From NCBI GenBank assembly GCA_034670025.1, contig JAXMOE010000001.1, positions 930,001 to 994,000 on the forward strand: DNA of 64,000 nt. Direction: 5' to 3'. The position numbers and the translations under genes are program-made. Below are positions 1 to 9,505 of the stretch, piece by piece. Under the pieces are notes generated by a model. That model ran no database searches, had not been told where the DNA came from, and saw only the letters and a program-made list of their open reading frames with translations. Source of the DNA: PGYR01 sp034670025. GTDB taxonomy: Bacteria > Bacteroidota > Ignavibacteria > Kapaibacteriales > UBA2268. The first letter of the stretch is position 1, and each line of letters begins with the position of its first letter.

Positions 1-588
1 AATCCCGTTGGATGGGTAAAGCACATAGCTACTGGACCCATAAATATGGCAGTAATAGTTACAGATAACAAAGATGGTGTGAGTACTGCTTATGCAGGTC
101 CTGTTTCTAGCTTCTATGAATTCACCACAGAAGATTATGAAAGATATTCTGATTCGGAATGGCAAGAAGAATTTTACGGTAATGAACCAATGATGAATTT
201 GGAAGATTTGAAATTTGGTCAGAATAGCTTTACAAAACATTATTTAGCAGACAAAGATGGAAGTGCATTTAATGGAGCTCCTGAACTATTAACAAGTGTA
301 AATTCTGGAAATTATAATTTTGAAAACGAAAGTATAAATATTTATCCAAATCCAGCAACTAATCATATTAATTTAACTTGCTCAGTGAACCCCGGCGATT
401 TAACTGCTAACTTTAAGTTAATAAGTATGGATGGAATTGTAGTACAAACAGAGGCAATCAAATTTGTAGCAACTGGAAATAACACAAAGAGAATACAATT
501 AGATGAATCATTAACTTCTGGGACTTATATATATAGTTTAGAATTTGATAATTCTAAGTACAGTGGGAAAGTGAATATTGTGAAATAG
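1..588 (+). CDS. C-terminal part of a T9SS-secreted protein (DUF3160-like), 5' end outside window
   Basis: The frame is open from the first base, so the gene starts outside the window; the ATG at 46 is internal. The segment after the methionine, with the motifs GPVSSFYEF and a following acidic SDSEWQEEF, resembles the end of DUF3160 proteins (family recollection, not searched). The last 80 or so residues are a type A T9SS sorting domain: the YPNPATNHI motif, a beta-rich middle, then SGTYIYSLEF and a basic KVNIVK end. Such tails direct a periplasmic protein through the type IX translocon to the cell surface, where they are removed. The identity of the main domain is uncertain; the sorting tail is clear. 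Confidence 0.8.
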   Translation, partial: NPVGWVKHIATGPINMAVIVTDNKDGVSTAYAGPVSSFYEFTTEDYERYSDSEWQEEFYGNEPMMNLEDLKFGQNSFTKHYLADKDGSAFNGAPELLTSVNSGNYNFENESINIYPNPATNHINLTCSVNPGDLTANFKLISMDGIVVQTEAIKFVATGNNTKRIQLDESLTSGTYIYSLEFDNSKYSGKVNIVK

Positions 589-618
589 AGTATTCTATAA
601 TAATGGCTTTATAAATAA

Positions 619-645
619 AACCTCTTCACTGATTGTGAAAAGGTT
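619..645. terminator. Hairpin between convergent genes
   Basis: An 11-bp stem with one mismatch (619-629 with 635-645, loop TGATT) sits between two convergent genes. The T-run on the plus side is poor. On the minus side the flanking A-rich stretch at 611-620 would give a U-rich tail, so it may serve guaA more than the upstream gene. Confidence 0.45.
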
Positions 646-699
646 CCTTTCCAACTTAATAAAAACACTATTTAAGCATAGTACCTTTACTTTAGAACT

Positions 700-2241
700 T
701 TACTCCCATTCAATAGTACCAGGTGGCTTACTTGTAATATCGTAAACAACTCTGTTTATGCCCTTAATCTCATTGATTATTCTATTCGATATTTTTTCTA
801 ATACATCGTACGGCATTGGGTACCACTCTGCAGTCATACCATCGGTACTCGTAACGGCACGAACAGCACAGGTAAACTCATAAGTTCTTTCGTCGCCCAT
901 TACTCCTACGCTCTTCACAGGTAGCAACACAGCAAATGCTTGCCATATTTCATCATATAGACCAGCTTTTTGTATTTCATCTAAGTAAATTGCATCAGCT
1001 CTTTGTAGGATTTCTATCTTTTCTTCTGACAAGGCACCAAGTATTCTGATACCTAAACCAGGCCCAGGGAATGGATGTCTATTTACAAACCAATCTGGTA
1101 TTCCTAACATTCTGCCTACTTCGCGAACCTCATCTTTGAATAGCTCACGGAATGGTTCTAATAATTTCAAATCCATTTTTTCAGGAAGACCACCAACATT
1201 GTGGTGACTCTTAATAGTAGCCGAAGGACCTTTTACTGATACAGATTCTATTACATCTGGATAAAGTGTACCTTGCGCTAACCACTTTGCATTGTCAATC
1301 CCTTTTGAAGCTTCCTCGAACAAATCGATAAATGCTTTACCTATTACTTTTCTTTTCTTTTCAGGATCCGAAACGCCTTCCAATCCACCGATAAAGTTCT
1401 CGTGTCCATTTATTAGCTCAATTGAAATATCAAAATGCTTTTTGAACAAGTCATATATCTCACGGCTTTCGTTCATTCTCATCAAGCCAGAATCGATATG
1501 AATACAATGAAGTTGGTCACCAATTGCTTTATGAATAAGCACGGCAGCAACAGTAGAGTCCACCCCACCACTCAACCCACAAATAACCTTCTGATCGCCA
1601 ACTTTATCCTTTATTTCCTGTATAGCATTGTCTATGAATGACTCTGCATTCCAAACATCTTTGCAACCACAGATTTTACGAACAAAATTCTCTAATACTT
1701 TCTTACCCTCCAAAGAGTGATGTACTTCTGGGTGGAACTGAACACCATATATGTTCTTTTCTAAGTTAGCAATGGCACATATTGGTGCATTATCCGTATT
1801 TGCAATTGACTCAAAACCATCTGGCATTTTACTAAGTGAGTCGCCGTGGCTCATCCACACTTGAGAATTGTCTGCCACACCACCTAACAAAGGATTATCT
1901 TGCGTTACATTAAGCATTGCTTTACCGTACTCACGTTTAGCGGCAGCATCTACTTGTCCGTTTTGTGTGAAGGCAATGAGTTGAAGCCCGTAACATATAC
2001 CCAATACAGGTAATCCCAGTTCAAATACATTGAAAAGTGGGTGTGGAGCTCCTTCAGCATATACGCTCGAAGGTCCACCTGATAATATAATCCCATTAGG
2101 ATTAATTTCTTCTAATGTTTCTTTTTTTATGTTGAAAGGGTGAATTTCAGCATAAACGCCAATCTCTCTTACTTTCCTTGCTATAAGTTGAGTGTATTGA
2201 GAGCCGAAGTCGAGTATTAATATTTTTTCTGTATGTTCCAT
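700..2241 (-). CDS. guaA: GMP synthase (glutamine-hydrolysing)
   Basis: This enzyme converts XMP to GMP with ATP and glutamine in cytoplasmic purine synthesis. At 513 residues it has the normal length. The N-terminal class I amidotransferase has its nucleophile at C83 (GICYGLQ) and the partner His/Glu at 170/172 (FHPEV). The ATP pyrophosphatase P-loop SGGVDST lies at 224-230. The C-terminal dimerisation domain ends in the characteristic PPGTIEWE. The ATG is preceded within a few bases by TATTTTTG (2247-2254, minus), a Bacteroidota -7 element with no good -33 partner, so transcription from acsA upstream (55 bp away, same strand) is also possible. Confidence 0.98.
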   Translation of the reverse strand: MEHTEKILILDFGSQYTQLIARKVREIGVYAEIHPFNIKKETLEEINPNGIILSGGPSSVYAEGAPHPLFNVFELGLPVLGICYGLQLIAFTQNGQVDAAAKREYGKAMLNVTQDNPLLGGVADNSQVWMSHGDSLSKMPDGFESIANTDNAPICAIANLEKNIYGVQFHPEVHHSLEGKKVLENFVRKICGCKDVWNAESFIDNAIQEIKDKVGDQKVICGLSGGVDSTVAAVLIHKAIGDQLHCIHIDSGLMRMNESREIYDLFKKHFDISIELINGHENFIGGLEGVSDPEKKRKVIGKAFIDLFEEASKGIDNAKWLAQGTLYPDVIESVSVKGPSATIKSHHNVGGLPEKMDLKLLEPFRELFKDEVREVGRMLGIPDWFVNRHPFPGPGLGIRILGALSEEKIEILQRADAIYLDEIQKAGLYDEIWQAFAVLLPVKSVGVMGDERTYEFTCAVRAVTSTDGMTAEWYPMPYDVLEKISNRIINEIKGINRVVYDITSKPPGTIEWE

Positions 2242-2296
2242 AGTTACAAAAATACGAATATTGAATTGAAAACTTATATCATTTGAAAACTATTTT

Positions 2297-4171
2297 TTAG
2301 TCAGCTAAAGTGGATAAATTTCCGGGATCTTCACCCAATGCTTGAGCTTTCAGTACCCTACGCATTATCTTTCCACTTCTTGTCTTTGGCAATGAATCAA
2401 CAAATGTCACAGATTGAGGTTTCGCTATTGGGCCTACTTCACTACCTACATGAAGAGTCAATTCTTTCTTAAGTTCCTCGCTCGGTTGTGAACCATTTAT
2501 CAAAATCACATAAGTATGAATAGCATTTCCTTTTATCTCGTGTGGAAGCCCTATTGCAGCAGCTTCAGCTACCGAAGGATGACTAACTAAAGCCGATTCT
2601 ATCTCAGCTGTACCTAATCTGTAACCACTTACTTTTATCACATCATCGACTCTACCAATTACCCAATAGTAACCGTCTTCATCTTTCTTTGCACTGTCCC
2701 CTGTCAAATACATACCTGGATATTTCGACCAATACTGTGCTTTGTATCTCTCATCATCACCATAGATAGTCCGCATCATAGACGGCCAAGGATTTTTAAT
2801 AACCAAGTTGCCTTCTTCTCCTGCACTTACTGAGTTTCCATCTTCATCCAGTATATCCATTTTTATACCAGGGAAAGGCCTTGTACCTGAGCCGGGTTTA
2901 AGAGGTACAGACGGCATAGGTGTTATTATAAACATACCTGTTTCCGTTTGCCACCACGTGTCCATAATTGGGCATTCACTATTTCCTATTGTCTTATAAT
3001 ACCACTTCCAAGCTTCAGGGTTTATTGGTTCTCCTACCGAGCCGAGTAATCTGAGTGAACTCATATCGTGTCGCTTTGGCCACGCATCACCAAATCTCAT
3101 TAATCCACGTATTGCAGTTGGAGAAGTATATAATATATTAACTCCATACTTCTCGATCAACGACCACCATCTGTCAGGGTAAGGGAAATTAGGAGCACCT
3201 TCATATATAATTGACGTTACCCCATTGAGTAAAGGTCCATAGACAATATAGCTATGTCCTGTAATCCAACCTGGGTCTGCGGCACACCAATACCTATCTT
3301 CTTCGTGAATATCGAAAACATATTTGAGTGAAGTATAAGTACCTACCATATACCCTCCGTGGGTGTGGAGTATCGCTTTTGGCTTACCTGTTGTTCCCGA
3401 TGTGTAAAGCATAAAAAGAGGTGACTCGGCATCAATAATCTCTGGTTCACATTTGGTTGAAGCAATTGGCATATTCATTAGATCATGATACCAATGGTCT
3501 CTGCCAGACACCATTTCGACCTCATTACCAACTCTGTTCACACAGATGATAGTATCTATATATCCGGACTTATCGGCAGCTTCGTTGCTAATTCTCTTTA
3601 ACTCTACTGTTTTTCCTCTTTGATAAGAGCCATCGCAAGTAATTAGTACTTTCGATTTACTGTCCTCTATTCTTTCGTGAAGTGCTTCCGTAGAAAAACC
3701 ACCATACACAACAGAGTGAACCGCACCAATTCTAGCACAAGCAAGCATAGCTATAACTTGTTCTAATACTCTACCCATATATATGGTAACTCTATCTCCT
3801 TTTTCAACACCAAAGCTCTTAAGAACATTTGCAAACTTGCACACCTCTCTATGTAATGCGAAGTAAGTAACAGATTTTGTTTCACCTTGTTCCGATTCCC
3901 AGATATAAGCAACTTTATTTCTATTAGCATTAGTCAAGTGAACATCTAAGCAATTGTAAGTTATATTGGTTTCTGCTCCCACAAAGAACTTATAGAATGG
4001 AGCATTTGAATCATCGAGATATTGATCCCACTTCTTGTGCCAATGAAGTTCATTAGCCATAGAACACCAAAACTCTTCGGGGTTATCCCCTGCTGACTTG
4101 TTTAATTTATCCCAATCTTTTATGTGTGCTTTGTCAATAACTTCTTGCGAAGGTTTATAAAATTCGGTCAT
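2297..4171 (-). CDS. acsA: Acetyl-CoA synthetase (AMP-forming)
   Basis: The enzyme activates acetate to acetyl-CoA through acetyl-AMP. Its 624 residues are close to the family norm of about 650. The adenylate-forming core motif YTSGTTGKPK is at 256-265, and the C-terminal motif PKTRSGKIMRR carries the lysine (about K601) that is acetylated for regulation in characterised Acs enzymes. The ATG has a strong Shine-Dalgarno AAAGGAG seven bases upstream. A TauE-type anion permease lies 23 bp upstream on the same strand and is likely co-transcribed. Propionyl-CoA synthetase is the only close alternative; the overall pattern favours Acs. Confidence 0.95.
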   Translation of the reverse strand: MTEFYKPSQEVIDKAHIKDWDKLNKSAGDNPEEFWCSMANELHWHKKWDQYLDDSNAPFYKFFVGAETNITYNCLDVHLTNANRNKVAYIWESEQGETKSVTYFALHREVCKFANVLKSFGVEKGDRVTIYMGRVLEQVIAMLACARIGAVHSVVYGGFSTEALHERIEDSKSKVLITCDGSYQRGKTVELKRISNEAADKSGYIDTIICVNRVGNEVEMVSGRDHWYHDLMNMPIASTKCEPEIIDAESPLFMLYTSGTTGKPKAILHTHGGYMVGTYTSLKYVFDIHEEDRYWCAADPGWITGHSYIVYGPLLNGVTSIIYEGAPNFPYPDRWWSLIEKYGVNILYTSPTAIRGLMRFGDAWPKRHDMSSLRLLGSVGEPINPEAWKWYYKTIGNSECPIMDTWWQTETGMFIITPMPSVPLKPGSGTRPFPGIKMDILDEDGNSVSAGEEGNLVIKNPWPSMMRTIYGDDERYKAQYWSKYPGMYLTGDSAKKDEDGYYWVIGRVDDVIKVSGYRLGTAEIESALVSHPSVAEAAAIGLPHEIKGNAIHTYVILINGSQPSEELKKELTLHVGSEVGPIAKPQSVTFVDSLPKTRSGKIMRRVLKAQALGEDPGNLSTLAD

Positions 4172-4177
4172 ATTTTT

Positions 4178-4184
4178 CTCCTTT
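4178..4184 (-). promoter_or_regulatory. Strong Shine-Dalgarno of acsA
   Basis: On the minus strand this reads AAAGGAG and sits about 6-7 bases before the acsA ATG. It fixes the start codon and is notable because many Bacteroidota genes lack such sites. Confidence 0.7.
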
Positions 4185-4194
4185 CTTTTTTCAA

Positions 4195-4968
4195 TTACAT
4201 AATTCCTAGAGCCAAGGCAAATGAAATTAGTATTAACAAAATTCCAATAAGTAATCTAATAAATTTTATCGTAACTTTAGTAAGGTATTTCTTACCTAAC
4301 ATTGCACCTATAATTGCAGACAGTATGGCATAAAATAACAATTCATAATTTGTTATTATATCATCCATTATCTCTCCCAGACCATACACAAACAACCGTG
4401 ACATGTCAACAGCTAAAGATATAACAATACCAGTTGCTATATATACTTCTTTTGGCAAATTTGATTTTATTAGAAATGTACTCCTCAATGCACCTTGATG
4501 ACCAGAAAGCCCACCAAAAAACCCACTTAGAAATCCTCCAAAAGGTAACATTTTGTCTGAGAACTCAACATCTTTTAATTTTGGTACTAAATCAAATAAT
4601 GCAAACACAAAAATCAAAACTGCGATTACTAAGTTTATGACTGTAGTCTCAAACTCATAGCTAAATAAGTTGTAATTTATTGTAAAGTTAAATTCAACTA
4701 AATAGTTTAAAATATTAGCTCCAATAATGGCTGCAATTAAAGCAGGTACACCAAATGCAATTGCAGTCTTCCAGTCAATATGGCTTTTCATTAAGGTGAA
4801 TTTGAATATATTATTTAAAAGATGAACAACTGCCGTCATTGCTATGGCAATATGGATTGGAAATACTAATGCAAATGCTGGTAGGAGTATGGTTCCGAGT
4901 CCAAACCCAGAAAAGAAAGTCATAAAACTAGCAAACATTGCCACTATTACAATTACTATGATATCCAT
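4195..4968 (-). CDS. TauE/SafE-family membrane permease
   Basis: This 257-residue protein is almost entirely hydrophobic, with about seven to eight membrane segments and the two-lobed layout of TauE/SafE (DUF81) transporters. Glycine-rich turns such as FFSGFGLGTILLP near residues 18-30 and GFLSGFFGGLSGHQG around 145-160 are hallmarks of the family. Members export or import small organic anions such as sulfite, sulfoacetate or sulfolactate; the substrate cannot be read from sequence. It is 23 bp upstream of acsA on the same strand, so a link to small carboxylate metabolism is possible but unproven. Confidence 0.85.
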   Translation of the reverse strand: MDIIVIVIVAMFASFMTFFSGFGLGTILLPAFALVFPIHIAIAMTAVVHLLNNIFKFTLMKSHIDWKTAIAFGVPALIAAIIGANILNYLVEFNFTINYNLFSYEFETTVINLVIAVLIFVFALFDLVPKLKDVEFSDKMLPFGGFLSGFFGGLSGHQGALRSTFLIKSNLPKEVYIATGIVISLAVDMSRLFVYGLGEIMDDIITNYELLFYAILSAIIGAMLGKKYLTKVTIKFIRLLIGILLILISFALALGIM

Positions 4969-4985
4969 AAATTTACATATTTTTG
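4953..4985 (+). promoter_or_regulatory. Bacteroidota-type promoter for the HMG-CoA lyase-like gene
   Basis: An exact -7 element TATTTTTG lies at 4978-4985, 48 bp before the ATG at 5034. The -33 element is weak (TTAC at 4953-4956, spacer 21). Confidence 0.45.
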
Positions 4986-5033
4986 TATCTGAATAGCTAA
5001 ATTTAAGAATTAAAATAATAAAGATGAATTAAT

Positions 5034-5876
5034 ATGAAAATAATAGAATGCCCCAGAGATGCAATGCAAGGAATAGAAGAATTTATTCCAACAGACTTAA
5101 AAATTGAATATATTAACAAATTGCTCCAAGTTGGGTTCGATACCATTGATTTTGGTAGTTTTGTTTCTCCAAAAGCAATACCCCAGCTCAAAGATACAGC
5201 AGAGGTAGTCAACAAACTTGACCTATCAACTACAAACACTAAACTATTAGCTATAATTGGAAATGAAAGAGGAGCTACTGATGCATGTAAGTTTGAGGAG
5301 ATTGATTATTTGGGGTTTCCTTTTTCTATTTCAGAAGAATTTTTAAAAAGAAATATTAACTCCTCAATTGAGAAATCTTTTGACAGGCTAAAATCAATAC
5401 AGGAAATCACTGTTAGAAGTAACAAAAAGTTAGTGGTATATATCTCTATGGCATTTGGCAATCCTTATGGCGAAACATGGCATCCCGAATTAGTTTCCGA
5501 ATGGACGGACAAACTAACTACAGAAGAAGTTGAAATTGTCTCATTGGCTGACACTATTGGAGTTTCTACTCCAGATTCTATTAATGAACTATACAAAACA
5601 GTCTCAAATGATAACTCTAATCTAGAAATCGGTTTACACTTGCACAGTAATCCCAAAGATAGTCAGAGTAAAATTCTAGCTGCAATAGAGTCAGGTTGCA
5701 ATAGGTTAGACTCTGCAATACGTGGCTTTGGGGGGTGTCCTATGGCTGAAGATGATTTGGTAGGTAATATAGCAACTGAAAATGTGATTGAAAACTTAGC
5801 TGACAAACAGAAATCATCTGTTAATATTGACATATTCAACAAAGCTTTAGAATTAAGTAATAAAGTATTTCTATAA
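5034..5876 (+). CDS. Hydroxymethylglutaryl-CoA lyase-like enzyme
   Basis: The protein belongs to the HMGL/DRE-TIM metallolyase group, whose HMG-CoA lyases split 3-hydroxy-3-methylglutaryl-CoA into acetoacetate and acetyl-CoA at the end of leucine breakdown. Seen in the 280 residues are ECPRDAMQ at 5-12 (the RDGLQ-type motif with its substrate-binding Arg), the metal-binding pair LHLH at 201-204, and the signature loop GFGGCPMAEDD at 231-241 with the catalytic Cys at 235. Length is slightly below the usual 300. The other leucine-degradation genes are not in the window, so the exact acyl-CoA substrate is inferred from the family. Confidence 0.85.
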   Translation: MKIIECPRDAMQGIEEFIPTDLKIEYINKLLQVGFDTIDFGSFVSPKAIPQLKDTAEVVNKLDLSTTNTKLLAIIGNERGATDACKFEEIDYLGFPFSISEEFLKRNINSSIEKSFDRLKSIQEITVRSNKKLVVYISMAFGNPYGETWHPELVSEWTDKLTTEEVEIVSLADTIGVSTPDSINELYKTVSNDNSNLEIGLHLHSNPKDSQSKILAAIESGCNRLDSAIRGFGGCPMAEDDLVGNIATENVIENLADKQKSSVNIDIFNKALELSNKVFL

Positions 5877-5894
5877 AATTCTAATTACTAATAT

Positions 5895-5927
5895 TATGTT
5901 AAATTAGGAATATTTTTCATAACTTTG
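5895..5927 (+). promoter_or_regulatory. Promoter overlapping the apparent TTG start of the next gene
   Basis: The exact -7 element TAACTTTG lies at 5920-5927, with TATG at 5895-5898 as a 3-of-4 match to the -33 box and a spacer of 21. Because the element covers the TTG at 5925, that codon would not be in the mRNA, and the GTG at 5958 becomes the likely start. Confidence 0.5.
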
Positions 5928-5957
5928 GAATTACTTAAAAATAAAATAATATATATA

Positions 5958-6947
5958 GTGTCAAGATATTTAAACAGTTACATAATATACACACTCTTTG
6001 TTGTGTTAGCTTTTGGGTCAGTACTTTCAAAAGAATTAATTAATACGAATTCAAACTATAAGTTTGGAGTTGGGTTCAACTATTCTGCTATTAGTACATA
6101 CTATGACAATGAAGGAAACTTACAATCAAAGTATCCCAAAATCAAAACTATTACTTTTGATAATGATGGTACAGATTCTTCTTTCACAGTGGAAGGTAAT
6201 ATAAACATAGACTATGTTGAATTTCACAATAATTATTATGGTGAGTATAAACTTACTGATAATCTGATAGGGAAATTAGGTGTCGATATTGCCTATTACT
6301 CAATAGATAATAGCTATACATTTAATGATACTATTAGAGATGAAAATGGTAACATTAAATATGATAAATTTGACAAAGCCCTGTACCAATCAGTTTCTAT
6401 AGATGACTATAAATCAAGTATTTTCCGGTTGATGTATTTTACCCCAAGTTTAGAATATTATCTTATAAATAATGATAAAACTATACTAACTGGAAGTCTT
6501 GGATTTCAACTCCCTTTGAGTTTTAATGAAAGGAAGTTGAAAGAAGATAACAATTTTTTGGGTGACGGTTACTTGCAGGTTAATGCAGGAATGAGGTATA
6601 GAGCAAAATATGAGACAACGGAGTTTGAATTAGGTGCTAGATATTTAAAAAGAACCGAAATTTACAATGATTTAGCAAATGTTAATTTAACTGTCTTTTT
6701 GACAAAGGTCGAAGATGCCTATTTCTATATTAAAGCAGACTATTATTCTGGATTAGGTGTTGGGTTAGATCAAGAGTTAGTTATAACTGAATTTCCTTAT
6801 TCAGAATCTTATCTCAATACTACTTTCGGATTAAATGTATTTTTCGAAGATATGGAGTTACAATTTGATTATACATTTGTACCCTATGGTAAAAACTATT
6901 GGTTACAAAACAGAATAAATAGCAGTTTCCATTTCTATATAAAATAA
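5958..6947 (+). CDS. Predicted outer-membrane beta-barrel protein
   Basis: I do not recognise a named family. The protein has an N-terminal signal peptide followed by about 300 residues of alternating polar/aromatic strands rich in Tyr, Asn and Asp, typical of outer-membrane barrels, and it ends in aromatic residues (SSFHFYIK). The frame can be extended to a TTG at 5925, but a TAACTTTG promoter element overlaps that codon. Starting at the GTG at 5958 gives a compact signal peptide (MSRYLNSYIIYTLFVVLAFG) and a short leader. No neighbour suggests a cargo or partner. A structural or adhesion role is equally possible. Confidence 0.7.
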   Translation: MSRYLNSYIIYTLFVVLAFGSVLSKELINTNSNYKFGVGFNYSAISTYYDNEGNLQSKYPKIKTITFDNDGTDSSFTVEGNINIDYVEFHNNYYGEYKLTDNLIGKLGVDIAYYSIDNSYTFNDTIRDENGNIKYDKFDKALYQSVSIDDYKSSIFRLMYFTPSLEYYLINNDKTILTGSLGFQLPLSFNERKLKEDNNFLGDGYLQVNAGMRYRAKYETTEFELGARYLKRTEIYNDLANVNLTVFLTKVEDAYFYIKADYYSGLGVGLDQELVITEFPYSESYLNTTFGLNVFFEDMELQFDYTFVPYGKNYWLQNRINSSFHFYIK

Positions 6948-7023
6948 GGGAACTGGATTATCGTTTTAAGAAACAAGAGCTTAAAAGCATTTACTGGCAT
7001 AAATATTGCTTAACTCTTTATAA

Positions 7024-7040
7024 ATGACATTGTGTGTCAT
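7024..7040. promoter_or_regulatory. Short perfect dyad upstream of the rlpA-like gene
   Basis: ATGACA and TGTCAT flank a 5-bp spacer, 38 bp before the ATG at 7079. The size and position fit an operator for a dimeric regulator, but no second copy supports it. Confidence 0.25.
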
Positions 7041-7078
7041 AATATCATTAACAAACAAGGTTTTATTTACCTTTATAT

Positions 7079-7873
7079 ATGAGAAAAAGTAAAAAAAGTC
7101 CTAAAGGGCTTCTTTTTAAGTTGATGCTAAGTGGTCTATTAACATTCGGTATAATAACGGTTTACAACCACGACACAGCAACTGCAACAAACGAGTATTC
7201 TCCAGGAACTGCATTCCAAGATTTAACAGAGCAATTTGCTAAATCAGAAACGGAAGAGTTTGAGGAATACAGATTTGAAGAAAATATTGCTTCCAAATAC
7301 TCACTAGAGCTTAACGGAAGTGCATCTTATTACGCAGATAAATTTCATGCAAGACTCACCGCCAATGGTGAAAGGTTTGATATGAATGATTACAGTGCAG
7401 CACATAAGACTCTACCTTTCGGTACAATACTCAGAGTTACAAACATTCGAAACGGTAAAAAGACATTTGTAAGAATCAATGACAGAGGTCCTTATGCAGG
7501 AGATAGGATTTTAGATTTATCTAAACAATCTGCAAAAGATTTAGGTCACCTTGGACTTTATAGAGTAAAGTTAGAAGGATTCAAAATGGGGCAAAGAAAA
7601 TTCAGAAAATCTGAGAAAGATTATCACTATGGTCTTTCCTATGATGAGGAATTGGTATGTATTCCAAAAGAGCATTATAGGTTTATAGATTCAACACACA
7701 AATTTGGTGATGTTGTAAGAATGTATAACTTAGCTTACTCCAACGACCCCAGCGTCAAAATTATAGTTGATGCTTCTGAAAAAAACAGAATGGAACTAAA
7801 AAATTCAGGTGTCAAATATTACTTAGGTAAAGTCAAAGAATCCACCCTTTACCAAAATGACCAACCTGCTTAA
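7079..7873 (+). CDS. rlpA: RlpA-like septal ring/peptidoglycan protein
   Basis: The protein carries a double-psi beta-barrel domain at about residues 80-168, opening with GSASYYADKFHARLTANG and containing NDRGPYAGDRILDLS, the conserved acidic active-site region of RlpA lytic transglycosylases. An N-terminal hydrophobic segment (residues 10-28) would export or anchor it in the periplasm. There is no lipobox cysteine and no clear C-terminal SPOR repeat, unlike E. coli RlpA; the last 90 residues are of unknown fold. RlpA enzymes cut naked glycan strands at division sites. The gene stands alone and ends at a strong terminator. Confidence 0.85.
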   Translation: MRKSKKSPKGLLFKLMLSGLLTFGIITVYNHDTATATNEYSPGTAFQDLTEQFAKSETEEFEEYRFEENIASKYSLELNGSASYYADKFHARLTANGERFDMNDYSAAHKTLPFGTILRVTNIRNGKKTFVRINDRGPYAGDRILDLSKQSAKDLGHLGLYRVKLEGFKMGQRKFRKSEKDYHYGLSYDEELVCIPKEHYRFIDSTHKFGDVVRMYNLAYSNDPSVKIIVDASEKNRMELKNSGVKYYLGKVKESTLYQNDQPA

Positions 7874-7887
7874 ATAAAAAATCTATC

Positions 7888-7913
7888 AACAGTCCTTCGG
7901 GACTGTTTTTTTT
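7888..7913 (+). terminator. Intrinsic terminator after the rlpA-like gene
   Basis: An 8-bp perfect stem (AACAGTCC / GGACTGTT) is capped by the stable TTCG tetraloop and runs into eight Ts. It lies 15 bp after the stop codon. Confidence 0.92.
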
Positions 7914-7980
7914 ATCTTGTTCAAGGCACTTCAATTTATTAAATTAGTAAAATTTTAAAGAATAAATTCTAGGAATTAAA

Positions 7981-9495
7981 ATGAAAAGATTAATTGTCTC
8001 ATCATTAGTATTATTTATAGCTGCAATATTGTTGCAAGGTTTTCAATGTGCTTCACCTGAAATGAATAGTGCAAAAATGGATTTTCAAAAGCAAAAGTAT
8101 GACTCAGCTATTGAAAATGTAAAAAAGGAACTTTCTAAAAATCCAAAAAATGAAGATGCACATATTTTATATGCTGAAATTTTGATGGCTAAAGGTGATT
8201 ATGAAAAGGCTGCTACTGCTATTGCAGACTCAAGAGAATACTTGAAATCAAAAAAGAACAAAGACAAGGCTGCTTTTTTAGAAAGTAAATTACTTTCTGG
8301 TGCTTATAGCGCGGCTTATCAGAATTATCAAAAATATTTTTCTGAGAAAGATGAAAATTATTTAGATGCCTCACTCGAAGCTTCAGATTTAAGCTTAACC
8401 CTAAGACCTCAACTAAGTGACTTATATAACTTGCGTGGTAGAATATATGAGATAAAAGAAGATCAGAATGGTGCCATTGCAGAATATGAGAAATTTGTGA
8501 AATCAAATAGTAAAGAATTTCAATTCTCTAAAAATTCAGGAGTCAACCTTGATATGTTTAGAGAAGAAGCAATTGGCGTTATTGGAAAGCCAGTAGAGTC
8601 AGTAACTAATGTTTTGGATAGCACTAAAGGAACGACTACAATAGTTGATATGGTTGAATATCAAAGTAATACAGTCTATTTACATTCAATCAAAGAAACT
8701 ACAGGCGCGAGTTACAAAGTAACTGGATGGAGATTAAATCTTCCAGAAAACTGGTCTAAAAATGAGAAAATGCAGTATAATCCAATAAACATTGACCCTT
8801 ATGCAGCATTATCTCAAACTTATTACAACAACAAAAAATATGACAAAGCAATTGAATATTTGGATTACCTTATTACTTTCCAACCAACTAACAGAGAAGC
8901 GGGCGGGCTAAAAATTCAGTTATTACAAGAAACTGGCAACACTGATAAGGCAATTGCAGAACTAGAAGCTGCGACAAAAAAGAGTCCAGACAACAAAAGA
9001 TATTGGTTACAATTCGGTGATTTGTTATCAAACTTAGGTAGATACGAAGAAGCCATTGATAAATATGAAAAAGCTATATCTGTAGATGCTAATTATGATT
9101 ATGCCCTTTACAATATAGCTTCTGCTTATAAAAACAATGCTGGAATAAAGCAAAAACAAGAACAAGAAAAATTTGAAGCTGACAATAACTATGATATTAA
9201 AACTGAGCTTTATTTCCCAGAATTAAGTAAATCAGCTGAGTATTATACTAAAACAGCAAATACTGACAAATTCAAAGATAATCACAATGTACTTCTTCAA
9301 TTAGCAAACATTTATCAAGTTTTGGATGAAACAGAAAAGTTAAATTCAACTTTGAGTAAATTAGATAAAGTTCAATACAATGTACCACAAAACGAAAAAC
9401 GTGCCTTTTACTTAGATTTATTGAAGATTTACTCAACAATGAAAAACAACGAAAAGACACAAGAAATTCAAACTAAATTAGAAAATCTTAAATAA
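7981..9495 (+). CDS. TPR-repeat envelope protein (putative lipoprotein)
   Basis: The 504-residue protein has a signal peptide ending near LLQGFQCAS, where Cys23 could be lipidated, although the GFQC box is not canonical. Tetratricopeptide repeats occupy residues about 27-85, 130-165 and 265-375, with clear helices such as YDKAIEYLDYLITFQPTNREA and YEEAIDKYEKAISVDANYDYALYNIASAY split across them. The middle holds a short beta-rich insert. TPR scaffolds mediate protein contacts; no enzyme domain is present. It is followed 10 bp later by a DUF3467 gene and may be the first gene of the transcript that includes the sugar cluster downstream. Confidence 0.8.
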   Translation: MKRLIVSSLVLFIAAILLQGFQCASPEMNSAKMDFQKQKYDSAIENVKKELSKNPKNEDAHILYAEILMAKGDYEKAATAIADSREYLKSKKNKDKAAFLESKLLSGAYSAAYQNYQKYFSEKDENYLDASLEASDLSLTLRPQLSDLYNLRGRIYEIKEDQNGAIAEYEKFVKSNSKEFQFSKNSGVNLDMFREEAIGVIGKPVESVTNVLDSTKGTTTIVDMVEYQSNTVYLHSIKETTGASYKVTGWRLNLPENWSKNEKMQYNPINIDPYAALSQTYYNNKKYDKAIEYLDYLITFQPTNREAGGLKIQLLQETGNTDKAIAELEAATKKSPDNKRYWLQFGDLLSNLGRYEEAIDKYEKAISVDANYDYALYNIASAYKNNAGIKQKQEQEKFEADNNYDIKTELYFPELSKSAEYYTKTANTDKFKDNHNVLLQLANIYQVLDETEKLNSTLSKLDKVQYNVPQNEKRAFYLDLLKIYSTMKNNEKTQEIQTKLENLK

Positions 9496-9505
9496 AGAGA
9501 AATAA